A stretch of DNA of 64,000 nucleotides from Lepeophtheirus salmonis. Lineage: Eukaryota; Arthropoda; Copepoda; Siphonostomatoida; Caligidae. The DNA is taken from positions 69,289,702 to 69,353,701 of the forward strand of contig NC_052135.2 of the NCBI RefSeq assembly GCF_016086655.4. The letters run 5' to 3'. Shown here piece after piece: positions 1 through 11,950 of the stretch (positions within the stretch are counted from its first letter, which is position 1; each line of letters begins with the position of its first letter). The position numbers were made by a program, and so were the translations under genes. The notes below the pieces were generated by a model. It saw nothing but the letters and a program-made list of their open reading frames with translations. It made no database searches and had not been told where the DNA came from.

Positions 1-183
1 AATTCCTTCAGCGAGTCGCACAAAGGCACACATGGGCTCCTTAAGGTAGTCCAGAGAACCAGAAAGTACAATTGTTCCCTCAGTACCCTCCTTGAGACGC
101 TTCAAAATACCTTCCTTATCATGATAGTTTTTAATTTCTAGATGAGAAGCAATGGACTCTGTCTCGACATCTCCAGCCTCGAT
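1..183 (-). CDS. Anion exchanger coding exon 8 (runs off window)
   Basis: The acceptor TTCACACAG|ATCGAGG is phase 0. It encodes 61 residues ending in GTIVLSGSLDYLKEPMCAF then VRLAEGI, a strongly conserved SLC4 cytoplasmic-domain block. The open frame continues past position 1, where the rest of the gene must lie. Confidence 0.92.
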   Translation of the reverse strand, partial: MEAGDVETESIASHLEIKNYHDKEGILKRLKEGTEGTIVLSGSLDYLKEPMCAFVRLAEGI

Positions 184-3100
184 CTGTGTGAACGGAAAAA
201 TACAATTTAATAATTGTATATGAATTATATATTAAAAAAATCACTAATTTGAATTAAAAAAATACATCTAATAGAAGGAAAATTCAAACATATGAACGAA
301 AAAAAAAAAAAAGGATGTACATCAAGCTTTTCATCATCTTTCATTTTCATATCCGCTAACGAATGGAATCCGGCAGCAAGGTTTCCACTCACTGACATTG
401 GCCTTTGAAGAATTTTTGCACTCGTGGACTTGTGGATTTTGTCTTCTAGCGTCATTAAGGACTGAAAAAAATGGTGGAAAAATACTAATGAATTAACAAG
501 GATCAACTATTTATGTACTTGGGATTAAAAAGTTATAATAGGTACAATTATACTTAGGTTTATAATATTTGTAGGTTAGGGAGTATTTAGATTCACAACA
601 AAAACACATAAGACTAACACGGATTAATTGTGCATATAATTGAAATCCCCAAAAAATAAAAAGTGCATTTGAACTCAAATAAAAATTAAAAAAACACCAT
701 CACAGTGATAAAGGGTGCTAGGTACGATACTAACTCCCCCTATGTACTGTTAAACAAAATACACCACCGACCTCACTTTCATTTTCAAAGTTGAAATCCT
801 TATCGCCTTTGATTAAAGCCTTAAAGTACCATTTTTGTGAATGAACAAAATGCTCAGGGATTTCATGATCCGTATTCTACATTTGTACAAACATATTGAA
901 TTTACGTTTGTACAAAAATGATCCAATGATGAAAGAACAAAATCAGAAAGAAGAAGAAGGTGAATTAACATTAAAAAAATAATGGATTTTGTACTAATCT
1001 GTGAAATTGGTTAAGACTTAAAATGTATATATGTATATAAATGAATGCTTGGAACTACACAAATATAACTGGGATTCAAGTCTAAATATAGTATATATCA
1101 ATATGTAATTTGTCTCCTTCTGCAATCAGTCATGCATGGTTTTAATCGGTATTTTCTATTATATAATCATAGCGATTCAAACACTATTTCCGATTAAGTG
1201 TGTATGTTTATTGAATTGAACCAAACATCTTCCTTTATTGAATGGTTTGTTATTCAATTCAGTCAAAATCTTACCTTCAAAGACGTATTGCTATGCCGTC
1301 TATTCAAATGGAATTTGAAGGCATGGTTGTCAGTGACGTATTTGTGTCGGTAGAGAAGAACTCGAAGAATATCGGACTTTTCGCTCTCACTTATAGATGA
1401 GTTACATCCAAATTCTTCTACAACTCTATACACAACCCCAGTTAAATCCTTTGCTTCCATATCGAACATGAATATACCTAAGTAGGAACATCAATCAGTA
1501 TCAGGCAATGTGTAAAACACACAATGAAAAAATTTCAAAACTACCTCCTTCAAGACAAAGTCTCAAATTTATGAGAGAATGAAACGAAAGAGATGAGACG
1601 TGAGCCTTTCCCCATCTTTCAGAACCTTCCTCACGATCCTCCTCATACTTGATCCATCGAGCCATTTCAACCCATTGATCCTCTTGTAAGACGTCCATTT
1701 CAACGAAGAGATCATGCGGGGAATGGTCAAATTCCTTCTTGGGGATTCCATATACTTTTTGAATGAGCTTATTTTCGGTTCCCTCCGTGATTTCCTTTCG
1801 GTGAACTCTGTACATGCTAATTTTAGAAGGATCCTTTTTTATCTTGTGTCGATGGAGAGCCTTTAGATCATCGTTACGATGACTCGCAAGATTCTCAACA
1901 TCTCGCAATTGTAGATCCTCATCTGAAACATAACTGTAGTTATCCTCCATTGCCAATTCCGATCCAACACGTCGTCGTAGATCCAAGGGAAGAGCATGTC
2001 GGTAAGAGTGCTTTTTTTTTCTTGAATAAAATAAACAAAGTTAGTGGAATTTTCTTCTATATTTTTAATTGCTTAGAAATGTAATTCCTTCTTACTTTTT
2101 GCTTGAGCTACGGTGTTTAGTAACTTCCTGAGATTCCTTTGTATCCTCCAGGAAGTAGTCATCCTCATCCTCATGTCCAACGTGAAAAGACACCTTTCTT
2201 GAAAAGGCGGGCTTGTCATCATCATTACTCTGACCTTCCATTGATGGAAAATCCTGGCTTCCTTCGTGGGATTCAGAGAAAATTAAGAATGCTGGAGAAA
2301 CGGGACGGAACCTAAAAACAGACAAATGTATGGCTTACATAGTACTATATAATATGTAAATGGAATTGAATGTAAATAGAATAACCTTAAATTAATTCTT
2401 ATAAATCACTTACTCCTTATTTTTTTCATTAGGCTCATGTTTGGATTCAAAATCATCTTGCATGGAAGGATTGAGATATCCCTGTTCATAAGGCTCCTCC
2501 CCTCTATTATCAACCTTTGACTCATCCTGGATTGTTGGAAGTTTTTCAATCTTTTTGTCACTGAACTTTTTAGGAGGCATATTTTGAGAAAAGGAGATTG
2601 CCTTTTCTGTTTGGGCTCTTTTGAGTTGAGGAGCACTATTCTTAGATCTCATTTTGGACATTATGGCTTTATTATGAGCATAAAATCTTTGATGATGATG
2701 ATTCTTATAGTTGGTCCAAGAATTTTGGGTTTGATTGTTGATAAGAAAATCTGGAAATTGGTTAAAGGGTATGTTAGATAACACTCGTAAGATAAGCAGA
2801 AATAGGCTAACCAGGAAGTGGTGCCTCCACAAGGGAAGCAGATCGTATAAATGGGGGGCGAGAAGTATGGGGTGAAGTTCCTTCAGTGGGTGAATTAGTA
2901 TCACTCACACTTAAGTATCTTCCATAAGGATCCAAGGCAGTCTCGGAGGCAATCGACATGTTCTTATAAAAAAAGCTTGCTCCTTCATCCAAGTTACTCT
3001 CACCGGATTTGGTGAATTTCGCTGCGTCAAATTTTTCCGGGTGGAAAATTTTATCACATGCTCGATCCAAGCCCTCATTTTTGGAGTTCTGTTATTGAAA

Positions 3101-6100
3101 AAAAAAAAAAAAAAGGTTTGATGAAAGTCATAATGTTCAAATATTATCTAAGTGGTCTGGCAAAAATGAAACCGTTTCTCATTCAATTCTCCAATTATTT
3201 TTTGATGTAGGTACAAATGTTCAAAATATTAAAATGGCAAAAAAAAAATCAATTTAATTATCTGTAAACACTTTTAAAATATTGTTTATTCTTCACGAAT
3301 TAGCATTGTGTACAAAATAACTATTTTAAAGGAATGAACAATCTTCCAAAAGTGTTAAAAGAACTTTCATCTAAATTGATTTTTTATTGGATTTTTTTTT
3401 TTCAATAGTAGAAAATTGGAGAGCACACAAAAATACGTCAAACCTTTTTATCTATTGAAAACAAAGTCACAGTTCAAAATGGTTAATATTTTGAACATAG
3501 GTTGTGGAAATGTGTACAAACGTAATGAACTTGAGAATATCATGATAATTAAATTTGAAATGGGAAAATAACGGTTTCTTTTTGATCAGTTAAGTATATA
3601 TTTAAAAAAACCACTACTATCCAAAAAAATAAGATCCAATTCTTCCATTAAGGAAAGCCTTCTTTGGAAAAATGATTTAACATAATACGAAGGAGATGAA
3701 AATAAGAAAAGTAGAAAGTTAAGCAATTAATAAATAATTAAGCATTGATTTTTTCCCCCAGTATCGATTAGTTCCATCAATTAAATGTATGTAATCCTTA
3801 TACTCTAGGCAATTGACTATTTATAATTCATTGGGATTTGGAATGAATTACATCATTAATTGTATATTATAATTAATCTCTTATGATATTGAGCATTTCA
3901 AATTTACTAGTAAGAATTAAAAAAGGACGCCCCTGAATTACGTTTGGAATGTTTCACAGGTTAAGATTAGACGATTTAAATTAAACTAATCAATATTAAA
4001 AAAGTAGAAAATAGATCAACGACCACTGACAATAAAATACAGTTTAAATTTGCCCTTTTCTCAATTTTAACATTTCGTGATTCATTCATATAAATATGTA
4101 CTTAAAGTAGATTGTTTGTCAATCCTTGCTCAATATAACATAGTGACGTCACCATTATGAAAGTAAGTCTTCTACGCTCTACTGATTCAATCCCTGATCT
4201 CAATGCAGTATTAAAAATTATATAATTATTAATATCAATAAATATTTACATCTAGAGTGACTAATAAATTTGCTACTTATTTTCCAATAATCCTGCTTTT
4301 ATAACTCCTCATCCATCTGGAATAAAATTGATTGAAAAATATCGTCTGTTTAAATTGCTAAAGTCATCAGGAGTACCAATAGGAACTTGACTCAAAATTC
4401 AAAAGGGCATGGGTAAAAATTACTTCTCTTAGGACAATATTTTTTTATAAAGGCGCTTGCAAAATGTATCTTAGAGCGCAGCTGTGAAATACCTTCTAAT
4501 TTGTCAGGAAAAAAATGTAAAACAAAGGACACATAAGACAAATACGTTCCCGCTTAAAAAAAAAAAAAAATGTTCAAAAAAATCTCTTTGACTGAGAAAA
4601 TAAATGATTGAGACCCATATTTCTTACCTTCAACCCTGCAAATCCTATACATATCTCCACTATTTATGATCATTTTAAAGTACAAAAGGCTACATAAATG
4701 CCTGATGTAAATTTAGCCTCTAAGGATTACTTTTTAAAACAGCAATCAAAGGAAAATATAACAATTTAACGATTACGTGAATATTTATTCAATTACAATT
4801 CTTTACTGAACCTATTCAAAACAATTTATTCATTAGTGAAGATAAACGCTGTCAGAGGTTTAAACCTTCCTTTATATTTGACAAACATGGACATTCTATT
4901 CCTATTCATCCCTAAAAATTTGTATGGAATGTACAATGTCCCATTAGATCTGGCTATACAAATTTACATAACTTTATATCTATAATTTGGTACTCTTAAA
5001 AAAAATGGAAAGATTTTTTTTTTTTTTTTTTTGCCCCACCGCGAAACAAATTCATAGATGGGGGTAATAATCGCCCCTGGCAGGGCCAGGGCCTTGGGGG
5101 AGTGTGCTACCCTACTATCTAAAATAAATAACGTCTTATAACTAAATGAAGACAATGTCTGGGATAAGAGAATAAGGTCATAAAAAAATGAGCCTAAAAA
5201 TTAATCAGTAAAGGACCTTTTATTATTTTAAGGGGAAAATGGTAGGGATAATAATATCTTACTTAAAAATATATCAGAAAATTGGAACATATGTGAAAAA
5301 AAAAAAAAAAAAAAACAATAGAAAAAGTACGGTTGTGACCCTATCCCAGTGATTCTCAAAGGGGTTACGCGTACCACTTCGGGTACTTGAAGGCACTCCA
5401 AGGGGTACTTGAAGTTTTAAAAGAATATTTTACAAGTGTTACATAACTCAGGGGCGTCCGCTGGAGGTGAGCAGGAGAGGCTGTAGCCACCCAAATTAAG
5501 AAATTTTTGTTTCTTAATAAAAAATTTAATGTTTGAATCCATTTTTTTTCAAAAAATGGATTACTTGAAATTTAATTTAATTTTCTGTGAGTAACTATGG
5601 ATTTCTACATTTTTTGCCCAAAAAATTATATTTGAAATATATTCAAAAAAATTTAATAATTGAATTTTTTTTTTTTCAAAAAATTTTGTTAGTGAAAATT
5701 TTTATTTTTTTGGAATTTTTTTTCACAAAAAATTAAATTTTTTGTGAATAGTTAAGAATTTATGATTTTTTCCCAAAAAGCTTAATTTTATGAGAACAGC
5801 AATCGATTTTTGAATTTTTTTTTCTCCAAAAATTGCAGAAACCAAGCCCCCCTCCAAAATAAAAACTTGCGGACGCTTTTGTCCCTGAAGCTAAAAATGC
5901 TTTGTACTGGTAAGGGGGTACTTGGGTTAAATAAATATTTTACAAGTGGTACATCAGTAAAAAAAGGTTGATTTCAGGAAAACCTTACCATCTAATATTA
6001 ATTAGATTCAATTCAAACATTTGCGACAATTCTTCTTAGACATCCGGTCAGAACCAATGTAAACGTTTAGGGATTTTTTTGTTTTTAACAGCCATTGAAT

Positions 6101-8706
6101 GATTTTCTTTTTTTAAGATTGACTCTTTTTGAAAATGCATTAATTTGTCAACAAAACGCTTTAAATATTCTGTTTTGTTCATAATAGTGTACTGAATTAG
6201 AAATGTCTCCATATCCAAGTTAGAAATATTGTAGCAGCAGGATAGGGCCCAGTGGTGCAGGAATCAAGGGGCCATTGTTTCCCCACTTTTGTGAAAGTTT
6301 TATAACTATCGCAATAAATAAAAATCATTATGGGGGATGGTCAAAGGGAAGGCCTCTATCGTTTTGAGGCTCAGTTAGGACTCCCCGATGGTAGCTGCGA
6401 GTGCAAAAACTTCCAAAGACGTAGCAGTGTATACTAGTTGCAAGTTAGTTAAAAGGAATTTTTATTTAATATTATCGATAATATTAAGTCAGTAAAAAAG
6501 TATAAATACATATTATTATTCAGTGTCGTAATCAGGGCATTGTTATTGGGATACATTATTTTTGATAGGAGGACTCACTATTAATAGGCCAATAAATATA
6601 ATTACTAAAATAATTATTGCCCCCCCCTGGCCATCCCGTTGATGACATACAATATGCAATACAAACTATAATCCTTGATAAATTTAATTTAGTCGATGGG
6701 ACTCTCTAATTCTGGATCATACTGTATGTACCACACACACACACACAAAAAAAAAAATACTTTACTATAATTACACAGGTTACAGCTACATATATAAGGA
6801 TTATATGTGTACCAACAGACAAGGTATGTAAACATTCACTTCTGGCCTCAAATATCACAAAAAACTTGTTTTATTAATCTTATTTTATCAACTACATATA
6901 TTCTTTTTCTATTCGAGTATGCTATAACAATAAACGACGACAGCAGGATTATAGGATCCTAAATACTCAAGGATTGGAATGAGTTAAATTTGCAAGTTAA
7001 AGGATCATTTTTGTATTTGTCAACTGCCTACCTAATACAAGAACAATGTAGGTATCCGTTCAAGAAAGATATCATCTTTATATTTTTTTTAGCTAATTGC
7101 GCATCAAATTATTTCTTATACCTTTCTTCGCATTCTACCTTTTCGAAGCTCAGGGAAAGAATTAAATTTCTATTGCATTTCTGACCATCATATGTCATCC
7201 ATTCTCTACTTATGTATATGATTTTCATAATCATATTGATGCAACTTCTAAGATCCCATCAAATCAACCCATTCTGGATATAAAAATATAATAAAGTACC
7301 TTGATATATAGCAATGAGTTTAAGACATACTTTTATGGGAGACAATCCTGTTTTTAAACAGGGTTATTGCCTCAAAAGTGTATGCCTTATGAGCCTTGTA
7401 TAATAGGTAAATAAGGTATGAGGGATTTTGACGCGTTTTATTAAAAGGAATGAATATATATATTTTTTAAAGATCCTTTTTTTAATTTATATTATAAACT
7501 GTCTGACAGACTCAGGTAAGTATTAAAAAAACCAGACTTTATTCTACAACTATTTCTTGACTCCTTTAAAAAAAAAGAAAAATTAAAGTCCTCCATGGAT
7601 TTCTAATATGTTAGAATAAAATAAAACTTTAGATTGAATGTTGTACAACGATTAGATACCGCCTTCGAACAAACGCATTATTAATTTGTATCCTATCACT
7701 TTTTTGCAATGGAGAAGATCAATCGTGTGTGAAGATGAGTTGTTTATTATTATTTTTTTTTTTTGCGAGTCACGTCATTTATCAAATTCATGGGTATTTA
7801 ATAGTAAAGATGATCATTTTTATACAACAAGAGAAATATTTTTCTGAATCCTTTAACTATTCAGAGAAGTGTGAGTACAGCCCAACGTCAACATTGATCT
7901 TTATTTTTTTTTTCTACTTGAATAAAAATGAAATCTAGACTCCATTTTGAGAAAAATCCGTATGGTTTTTATGTTGACGGGTCATATAGGTAAAAATACT
8001 TTTAATTTTTCTTTTGAAAAGAAATATCAGTTTGTTTTATTCTTATTTTTTAGATACTGAATATTTTAGTACCTATAAAAAATATCTAGCATAGCCTCTT
8101 GTCCCGAGACAGCGCGATATATATATACAGCTAGCAGTTTATTCTTAAAGTTATAATGGAGAGGGGCCTTGTGGGTTATATAGAATGTTGAAATACCGCT
8201 ACATATGGACGTTGAACTAAGATTGCAATATTTTTTTATGTTTGAAGACTCTCTCGTGGTTCAACTATGAGAAGATGTCCTGTTATATGTATGCTGTGTT
8301 CTACCACCTATAGTTGTTATATGGTCGTGTCACGTTCCTTTTCGTGTTTATTTCATTATTCATTTTTATGTATAAATTTAAAGTGGACATTCTATATATA
8401 TAATATATGTTTTTCTTCTACGTCTTTTGTGGAAGAAGAAGAACTACTTCCTTAATTCTTAGAAGAGATATGATTATAAGACACTCCCATATGTTGTTTT
8501 TCGTTCATCCTCATCATAACTGAGCAAACAAGTAATATCCACCCTGTACCTCTCTCCTTATTTTTCTATACCCCCCCCCCGCAATGGTTGAAGAAAACAA
8601 CAAAATGAGTAATTAAAAAATGATTACCTTAAAAACAATATAATAAATTAACAAATCCACTTACCGTTCCGCCTTGGGACCAAGAGGAATGAGCATTGTT
8701 CTGCAT
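1..8706 (-). CDS. SLC4-family anion exchanger (AE2/AE3-like Cl-/HCO3- exchanger), 5' part, 8 exons
   Basis: This is the N-terminal cytoplasmic part of a plasma-membrane bicarbonate/chloride exchanger used for pH and ion regulation. Coding exons on the minus strand are 8665-8706, 2812-3088, 2414-2750, 2096-2311, 1545-2020, 1275-1477, 321-461 and 1-183, which runs off the window. All junctions are GT-AG and the phases fit, giving 625 residues with no stop. Recognition rests on family motifs: PHDLFVEMD (near residue 391), ARWIKYEED, ERWGKAHVSSLSFHSL, a DMEAKDLTGVV segment, and GTIVLSGSLDYL followed by CAFVRLAEG (residues 602-624). The upstream stretch DEDLQLRDVENLASHR aligns better with AE2/AE3 than with Na-bicarbonate cotransporters. 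Residues 1-300 are poorly conserved and charged, as in long AE2/AE3 N-termini. The 10-14-helix transport domain is not in the window. SLC4 membership is near certain; the AE2/AE3 subtype is probable. Confidence 0.9.
321..461 (-). CDS. Anion exchanger coding exon 7
   Basis: The acceptor TTTTTCAG|TCCTTA and donor CTTGAT|GTACAT are both phase 0, encoding 47 residues. It includes NLAAGFHSLADMKMKDDEK, a linker region that varies among SLC4 proteins. The donor is weaker than the others but gives an exact in-frame join to exon 8. Confidence 0.82.
1275..1477 (-). CDS. Anion exchanger coding exon 6
   Basis: The acceptor CTTAG|GTATATT completes a Gly codon. The sequence continues IFMFDMEAKDLTGVV, which matches the SLC4 motif following the LRxxL segment. 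It then encodes RVLLYRHKYVTDNHAF, as in AE2-type LRALLLKH. The donor TTGAAG|GTAAGA is phase 0. Confidence 0.92.
1545..2020 (-). CDS. Anion exchanger coding exon 5 (core of cytoplasmic domain)
   Basis: The acceptor TTCAAG sits just before nine A bases. This choice rather than the AAAG ten bases later keeps frame with exon 4, giving a poly-Lys then HSYRHALPLDLRRR. The exon carries the most diagnostic SLC4 motifs: DEDLQLRDVENLASHR, PHDLFVEMD, ARWIKYEED and ERWGKAHVSSLSFHSL. The donor GGAG|GTAGTT is phase 1. Confidence 0.93.
2096..2311 (-). CDS. Anion exchanger coding exon 4
   Basis: The acceptor is TTTTTAG|GTTCCG and the donor AAAAA|GTAAGA, phase 2. It encodes FRPVSPAFLIFSES, then an acidic patch (HEDEDDYFLED) and a basic tail (TKHRSSSK). 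The acidic-then-basic order before a HSYR-like motif resembles AE2/AE3 N-termini. Confidence 0.82.
2414..2750 (-). CDS. Anion exchanger coding exon 3
   Basis: The acceptor AATTTCCAG|ATTTTC completes an Asp codon with the phase-1 donor upstream. The donor GGA|GTAAGT is phase 2. The segment is hydrophilic and contains a basic stretch (KMRSKNSAPQLKRAQTEK) and an acidic tail. It probably belongs to the disordered AE2/AE3-type N-terminal extension. Confidence 0.8.
2812..3088 (-). CDS. Anion exchanger coding exon 2
   Basis: The acceptor follows a long pyrimidine run (AATAACAG|AACTCC). The donor is CCTG|GTTAGC, phase 1. It encodes residues 15-106, a charged and Ser-rich segment including DKIFHPEKFDAAKF and PYGRYLSVSD. 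This variable N-terminal region carries no recognised domain. Confidence 0.78.
5347..5978. mobile_element. hAT-like MITE (family B, copy 1) with nested repeat
   Basis: It starts CAGTGATTCTCAAA, followed by a GGTACTTGAAGGCACTCC segment. It ends in a decayed inverse copy of that terminus near 5978. The same outer sequence recurs at 15971-16577. A family A element sits inside at 5449-5887. There is no transposase, so it is non-autonomous. The 8-bp target duplication is not recognisable in this copy. Confidence 0.7.
5449..5887 (+). repeat. Family A element, copy 1 (GGGCGTCC ends, AT-rich interior)
   Basis: It opens CAGGGGCGTCCGC and closes GCGGACGCTTTTGTCCCTG. Between these are repeated blocks of TTTTTGGAATTTTTTTTC alternating with GTGAATAG-type links. 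It is inserted in the hAT-like element around it, after ATAACT and before AAGCTAAAA. Confidence 0.75.
8665..8706 (-). CDS. Anion exchanger coding exon 1 (start codon)
   Basis: This exon encodes 14 residues, MQNNAHSSWSQGGT, ending at a strong donor, ACG|GTAAGT. It joins in phase 0 to the exon at 3088, giving GGT-NSKNEG. The ATG has an A at -3. No in-frame ATG or acceptor was noted just upstream, so the 5'UTR probably continues to higher coordinates. The start is chosen because exon 2 opens in frame at its acceptor without a good initiator of its own. Confidence 0.7.
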
Positions 8707-10496
8707 GATGATATCGTCTCTTAACTCCAATCCGTTCAAATAAAAAAAATAGATGAATGTAAGGGGCACTAGTCGTTTATATCTCTTTATAACAAATCTC
8801 AATATTATTTATTTTTTCCCGAGTAGGTGTTGTTAAAATAGTCAGAGACTCACTGGTTCGATGTTCAAACCATACTTTGAACACACACACAAAAATTAAA
8901 TAAAAATAAATCCATGTTTTTTTTTATTTTCTGTTTCTTCTTTGGTTTTTTTTATTTTTTTTTAGATGGATAGAATGATTCTTGGGCGTGCGAAGGTAGG
9001 TAGTCAGTCAGATAAAAATAATATATATACAATTGTCGGAGAATTGGTTGTAGGTCCGAAACGTAAGAGGTAGTACAGACTACAGATACAATATATATTG
9101 ACTTTGTGGTTTGTCCGAATGGATCATGCACCTATCTCTCTCTCCCCGTGTCTGTAAATTGTATTTACTTTCAATGAAAACCAATTCTCAATCTGAAAAT
9201 AAGGTAAAGACTTAATTACATACATTTACATATGTATAATTAATTTAACACATTAATTATGGAAAGGAAAGGTACTGGGATAGATAAATATCTATGTACA
9301 TTATTCATATATAACAAATCTCAAATATGTTGTTATATGTACTAGAATCTTCTAGAAATTTCGAGAAAAAAAGGTACTTACCTTTTTTTAAGCATACCTG
9401 AACAATATAAATGGTGTTTCATTTCATTTTTTCTGTATGAAATCTTTTATATAGATCAAAAATCAATAGGCACTCATATAGTGCCCACAGATGTCAATGA
9501 GGGAAATATTTGAGGATGGGATAATTAAGAATGGAGAAGAAACAACTTGATATTTTATTTTTGTAAATGAAACCATTTGGACTGCATGTATCCAAGTATG
9601 ATTGGTAGAAAATGGTCACATCATGCTCAAATAGAAAGTGAAGATCTTTAAATGAGTAAGTTTTTTTTTTTTTTTTAAATAAAGGATGGAATTTGAGTAA
9701 AAGTAAGTGTTGTGTTATAAAGCCCCAAACAAAGATTTTGAAGGCTCAATATCAAGAGCAAGGCCGTTGTTTTTAGCAAGGTGTCTCGATAAACATTTTT
9801 TTGCCTTTTGCCTACAGACTATTTAAAAAAATTAAAAGTTTTTTTTTAATGAAAAATACGTCAGAACATACATTTTCAAATAAATATACAAAAATTATGG
9901 ACATTTGATGGATTTGCACAGGTTGCCAGAGCCTAGTACCTCTTAAAGAGGACATGGTTCTTGGAATAACATGAGTTAACACTTAACACTTGTCAGTAGC
10001 ACTGACCTTTGATCTGTTGTGAAGTCATGAAAAAAGTTGTCAGCTAACGTCAACCAGACTGCGCTGCAAGTTTCTTATCGACACTACTTACCTTGGGCTT
10101 TAGAGATATATAGGAAGTAAGTTAACCGCCTCGGGGTTATTGAAATTTGAAAGCATGGATTGTAATTTTTTAATTTTTATAAATAAAAAAATAGATCAAT
10201 AAGATATGCTTACAATTTATTCACAGAAAAAGGACTGTACTCACATTAAAATCCGTCCTGACCCAGAGTACATAATGATAGTAGTTTTTCTTTTTAGACG
10301 ACAAGGGGGTTGGTATTCATAAAGAGATCAATAAAAATTTCAAGAATAGAAACTAAGGTCGCTTTTATTGTGAGGGGGATTTAGGACAAAGATAAATGTA
10401 CGGCCCTTTTTGTCAATTTATAGAGAATAGCAGATGTCAACACAATTGTACTTTAAAAAAAATCTTTTTGAATTCCAAAAAACGAATCTGTAATTA
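8707..10496. other. Upstream flank of anion exchanger; no gene seen
   Basis: AT-rich flank with T runs, short CA runs near 8880, and no open frame with recognisable protein similarity. The promoter of the anion exchanger should lie here or further right, but I could not assign a TATA box or initiator with confidence. Confidence 0.5.
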
Positions 10497-11020
10497 GAGA
10501 CGTCTGCAGGGGGTAGATTGGAAGGGATATACCCCAGTCCCGAAATTAAGGAATCAATGTTTTTTGTTTTTTTGTGAATAGCTATATATTTTTGAAATTT
10601 TTTTTTTCCGAAAGGATAGGAGTCAGCAAGGCGGTCAGAGCAAGAAACTGGATGGATGCACGAGGCCTTTGGAGCCGCTGAAATGTCGCCTGGTTTTTTA
10701 CCTCATATTAATGGGATATTTTAATGAAGGAATATGGCTCCTTATTCGACAGCTCAATATTACAAAGTTTCTTTTAAAAAAAACAATAATTTTATTAAAA
10801 GAATTCATGAACTGGCAAAGAATCACCCCATCCAGGAAGTGTGAATGCCTCTTCTATTGTCTAAAGCTACTTTATGTTTTATTGATTATTAATCATTTGT
10901 TTTGTTATTTTGTTATATTTAGAATTTTTTTATAAAAATGGTTGAAACATTCGGGGGAATAATAAGAACAATACAAATAAATAAAATAACTGTGGATTTT
11001 ATAATTTTTTCCCAAAAAAA
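10497..11020 (+). repeat. Family A element, interrupted copy
   Basis: It begins with a decayed CGTCTGCAGGGGG end and AAATTAAGGAATCAATGTTTT, then GTGAATAGCTATATATTTTTG. The AT-rich unit resumes at about 10973 with AACTGTGGATTTTATAATTTT. The ~350 bp between 10620 and 10970 is unrelated sequence with higher GC, probably an insertion. It contains no protein I recognise. Confidence 0.5.
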
Positions 11021-11027
11021 GTATAGA

Positions 11028-11171
11028 GCAACACCTTGAAATACGAGTGCCCTAAAGTACGCATTTAAAATTAGTTTTTATTTCCCCACAGAAATGTTCT
11101 TTTTGCATAAATTTCTTTGACTTACGAACGCTACCAACGAACGAATTAAACCCGTATATCAAGGGTTGATT
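11028..11171. mobile_element. Short MITE with inverted ends
   Basis: The left end reads AACACCTTGAAATACGAG. The right end, reverse-complemented, reads CAACCCTTGATATACGGG, an imperfect inverted match. The interior has paired segments such as TACGCATTT and TTACGAACG. It is about 144 bp with no coding potential. Confidence 0.55.
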
Positions 11172-11321
11172 CAGTATTATTTTATCTATTGGCTATTATA
11201 GTTTCAATGTTCATCTAAAGGAACGAAGTTGATTGGATAACTTTTGATTGCATCATCAGAGTTGAATATCATTTCACTAGTTGGAATTACCGATTATTCA
11301 TGCAAGAAAAAAAGTCAAATA

Positions 11322-11774
11322 CAGGGGCGTCCGTAGGATTATAGGTATATATCTATTTTTTTTAGAGGGGGGCCTTGTTTTTTGGATTTTTTTTTTGAAA
11401 AAACTTTGAAAAAATATTAAAATATTAAATTATTTGGGAAAATATTTAAAAAATAAAAGGCTATTCTCAAAAAATGTTTAGCTGTTCACAAAAAATAATT
11501 CAAAAATTAATCTTCTTGGAAAAAAAATTCAAAAATCCAAAATAAATTAAATTTTTTTTACAAAAAATTTCTAATATTACATTTTTCTGGGAAAAATTTC
11601 AAAAATCCATAGTTATTAAGAAAAAATTAAATTTTTAGAAAAAAAAAAATTAACATAAATTTCAAATATTCATTTTTTTGTGAAAAAAATCATACTTTAA
11701 ATTTTCTAGTAAAAAAGAAAAATTCCTTAATTTGGGGGGAGGAGGGGATACACATGCTGCAACCCACCTCCCTG
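11322..11774 (-). repeat. Family A element, reverse orientation
   Basis: It starts CAGGGGCGTCCGTAGGATTATA and ends CACCTCCCTG. The interior carries the unit in reverse (AAAAATCCATAGTTATT, TGTTCACAAAAAAT). A C-rich segment then reads CCTTAATTTGGGGGG near the right end. Confidence 0.75.
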
Positions 11775-11950
11775 AAATAACATCCTTTTTGTCATCTAAT
11801 ATCGTTGCTCAATGATTCGATGATCTTGTTGCCTAAATCGATTTATTTCTCAATTGTTGAGACCAAGACAATGCTTTTAAATAATGATATTTACATAGTT
11901 CTACAGAAAAATTACACATATTATTACTGTTTCAAGGGAGAAGGTATAAT

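Larger units (their letters stand above)
3089..8664 (-). other. Intron 1 of the anion exchanger gene (~5.6 kb)
   Basis: The intron is bounded by GTAAGT at the 8664 side and AATAACAG at the 3089 side. It is AT-rich with homopolymer runs, a short CA run near 6733-6748, and a hAT-like element with a nested repeat at 5347-5978. A decayed GGGCCCAGTGGTGC-type stretch is near 6245. I saw no alternative first exon, although AE2-type genes often have them. Confidence 0.7.

Noticed and set aside
2406..2636. 76-codon minus-strand frame overlapping exon 3 of the anion exchanger
   Set aside because: It is in the wrong phase for splicing to exons 2 and 4; the other frame fits both junctions.
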